Shown: in pieces, positions 40,756-41,007 of the stretch
How positions within the stretch are numbered: the first letter of the stretch is position 1
Layout: each line of letters opens with the position of its first letter
Source of the DNA: Croceicoccus sp.
Lineage (GTDB): Bacteria; Pseudomonadota; Alphaproteobacteria; Sphingomonadales; Sphingomonadaceae
Reading direction: 5' to 3'
NCBI GenBank assembly: GCA_002694745.1
Contig: NZMY01000007.1
Span: forward strand, 1 to 41,007
Length of the DNA stretch: 41,007 bases
Translations under genes and position numbers: made by a program
Notes under the pieces: generated by a model
The model's database searches: none
The model's input: the letters and a program-made list of their open reading frames with translations, nothing else
What the model was told of the DNA's origin: nothing

Positions 40756-41007
40756 ATGGACGACTTTGACGCTCGCCGTGCTTCGCTTGACCTCGTCACG
40801 GCCTTTGTAAACAACCATAAGCTCAGCGCGACTGAGCTGCCGATATTGCTCGCTGATGTATTCAGGGCGATCTCGGGCTTCGATACACAGGCTCTAGAAT
40901 CTACGAGATCCAACGAGACCGTTTCCGAGCTCGACTCTGTGCCCGCGTCGGCAAATGAAAAGCCCGCTGAATTCGAAGCACCAGTTCCCGGTTCAGCCGC
41001 AAAGATA
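40756..41007 (+). CDS. MucR/Ros-family transcriptional regulator (partial, runs off the window)
   Basis: 84 codons are visible with no stop. The start MDDFDARRASLDLVTAFVNNHKLSATELPILLADVFRAISG matches the N-terminal helix pair of MucR/Ros proteins (typically LVSAYVSNN-x-V-x-x-x-ELP-x-LI-x-x-VH-x-AL). The zinc-finger domain would follow beyond the window. Such proteins are AT-rich-DNA-binding global regulators of surface polysaccharide, motility and cell cycle in alphaproteobacteria. The gene is divergent from the DUF2520-like fragment, with 161 bp between. Confidence 0.75.
   Translation, partial: MDDFDARRASLDLVTAFVNNHKLSATELPILLADVFRAISGFDTQALESTRSNETVSELDSVPASANEKPAEFEAPVPGSAAKI

Overview
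The window is GC-rich DNA from an alphaproteobacterium, probably a sphingomonad such as Novosphingobium. The evidence is an oxygen-dependent cobalamin pathway of the Pseudomonas denitrificans/rhizobial type (CobG, CobF, CobN), an HWE-type histidine kinase, a MucR/Ros-type regulator at the right edge, and dense GTG/ATGA-overlapped operon structure. The genus is inferred from overall feel, not from a marker gene. The setting is accessory: a plasmid or genomic island.

Layout. (1) Positions 1-4679 are a mosaic flank. It holds a complete IS3-family element with an A7G frameshift site, fragments of IS3 and IS66 transposases, a small tyrosine recombinase, an AbrB/MazE-like antitoxin paired with a Doc-type toxin, and the 3' part of a TpsB/ShlB-type outer-membrane transporter gene. 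(2) Positions 4680-40273 (35,594 bp) lie between two 38-bp inverted repeats that differ at one base. They have the classic Tn3-family form (GGGG outer end, TAAG inner end), and tnpA (989 aa) ends inside the right repeat with a divergent serine resolvase and a candidate res region beside it. (3) Positions 40274-41007 hold the 5' part of a DUF2520-like Rossmann protein gene, cut at the repeat, and the start of a MucR-family gene.

The passenger DNA of this Tn3-like unit is the main result. A leftward cluster of 21 genes (cobW, cobN, cobG, cobH, cobI, cobJ, cobL, cobE, cobM, cobB, cobF, cobO, bluB, a DUF1636 gene, cobT, an alpha-ribazole phosphatase gene, cobS, the threonine-phosphate decarboxylase gene, cbiB, cobQ, cobU), plus cobK inverted within it, encodes almost everything from precorrin-2 to adenosylcobalamin, including the lower ligand. 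A B12 riboswitch stands in front. Upstream, a second, very similar riboswitch precedes a TonB-dependent receptor and a NiCoT cobalt permease, so the element carries its own B12-repressed cobalt (or corrinoid) uptake. Not found: cobA (uroporphyrinogen III methyltransferase), the chelatase partners CobS/CobT, and a threonine kinase.

The right part of the passenger carries an orphan HWE sensor kinase, a Slam-type outer-membrane exporter whose gene is out of frame at an eight-T run, the TbpB-like surface lipoprotein it would export, and an IS6-family transposase remnant. The two ends of the unit interrupt two different genes and show no matching 5-bp target duplication. The element has therefore been rearranged since insertion, or its ends come from separate events.
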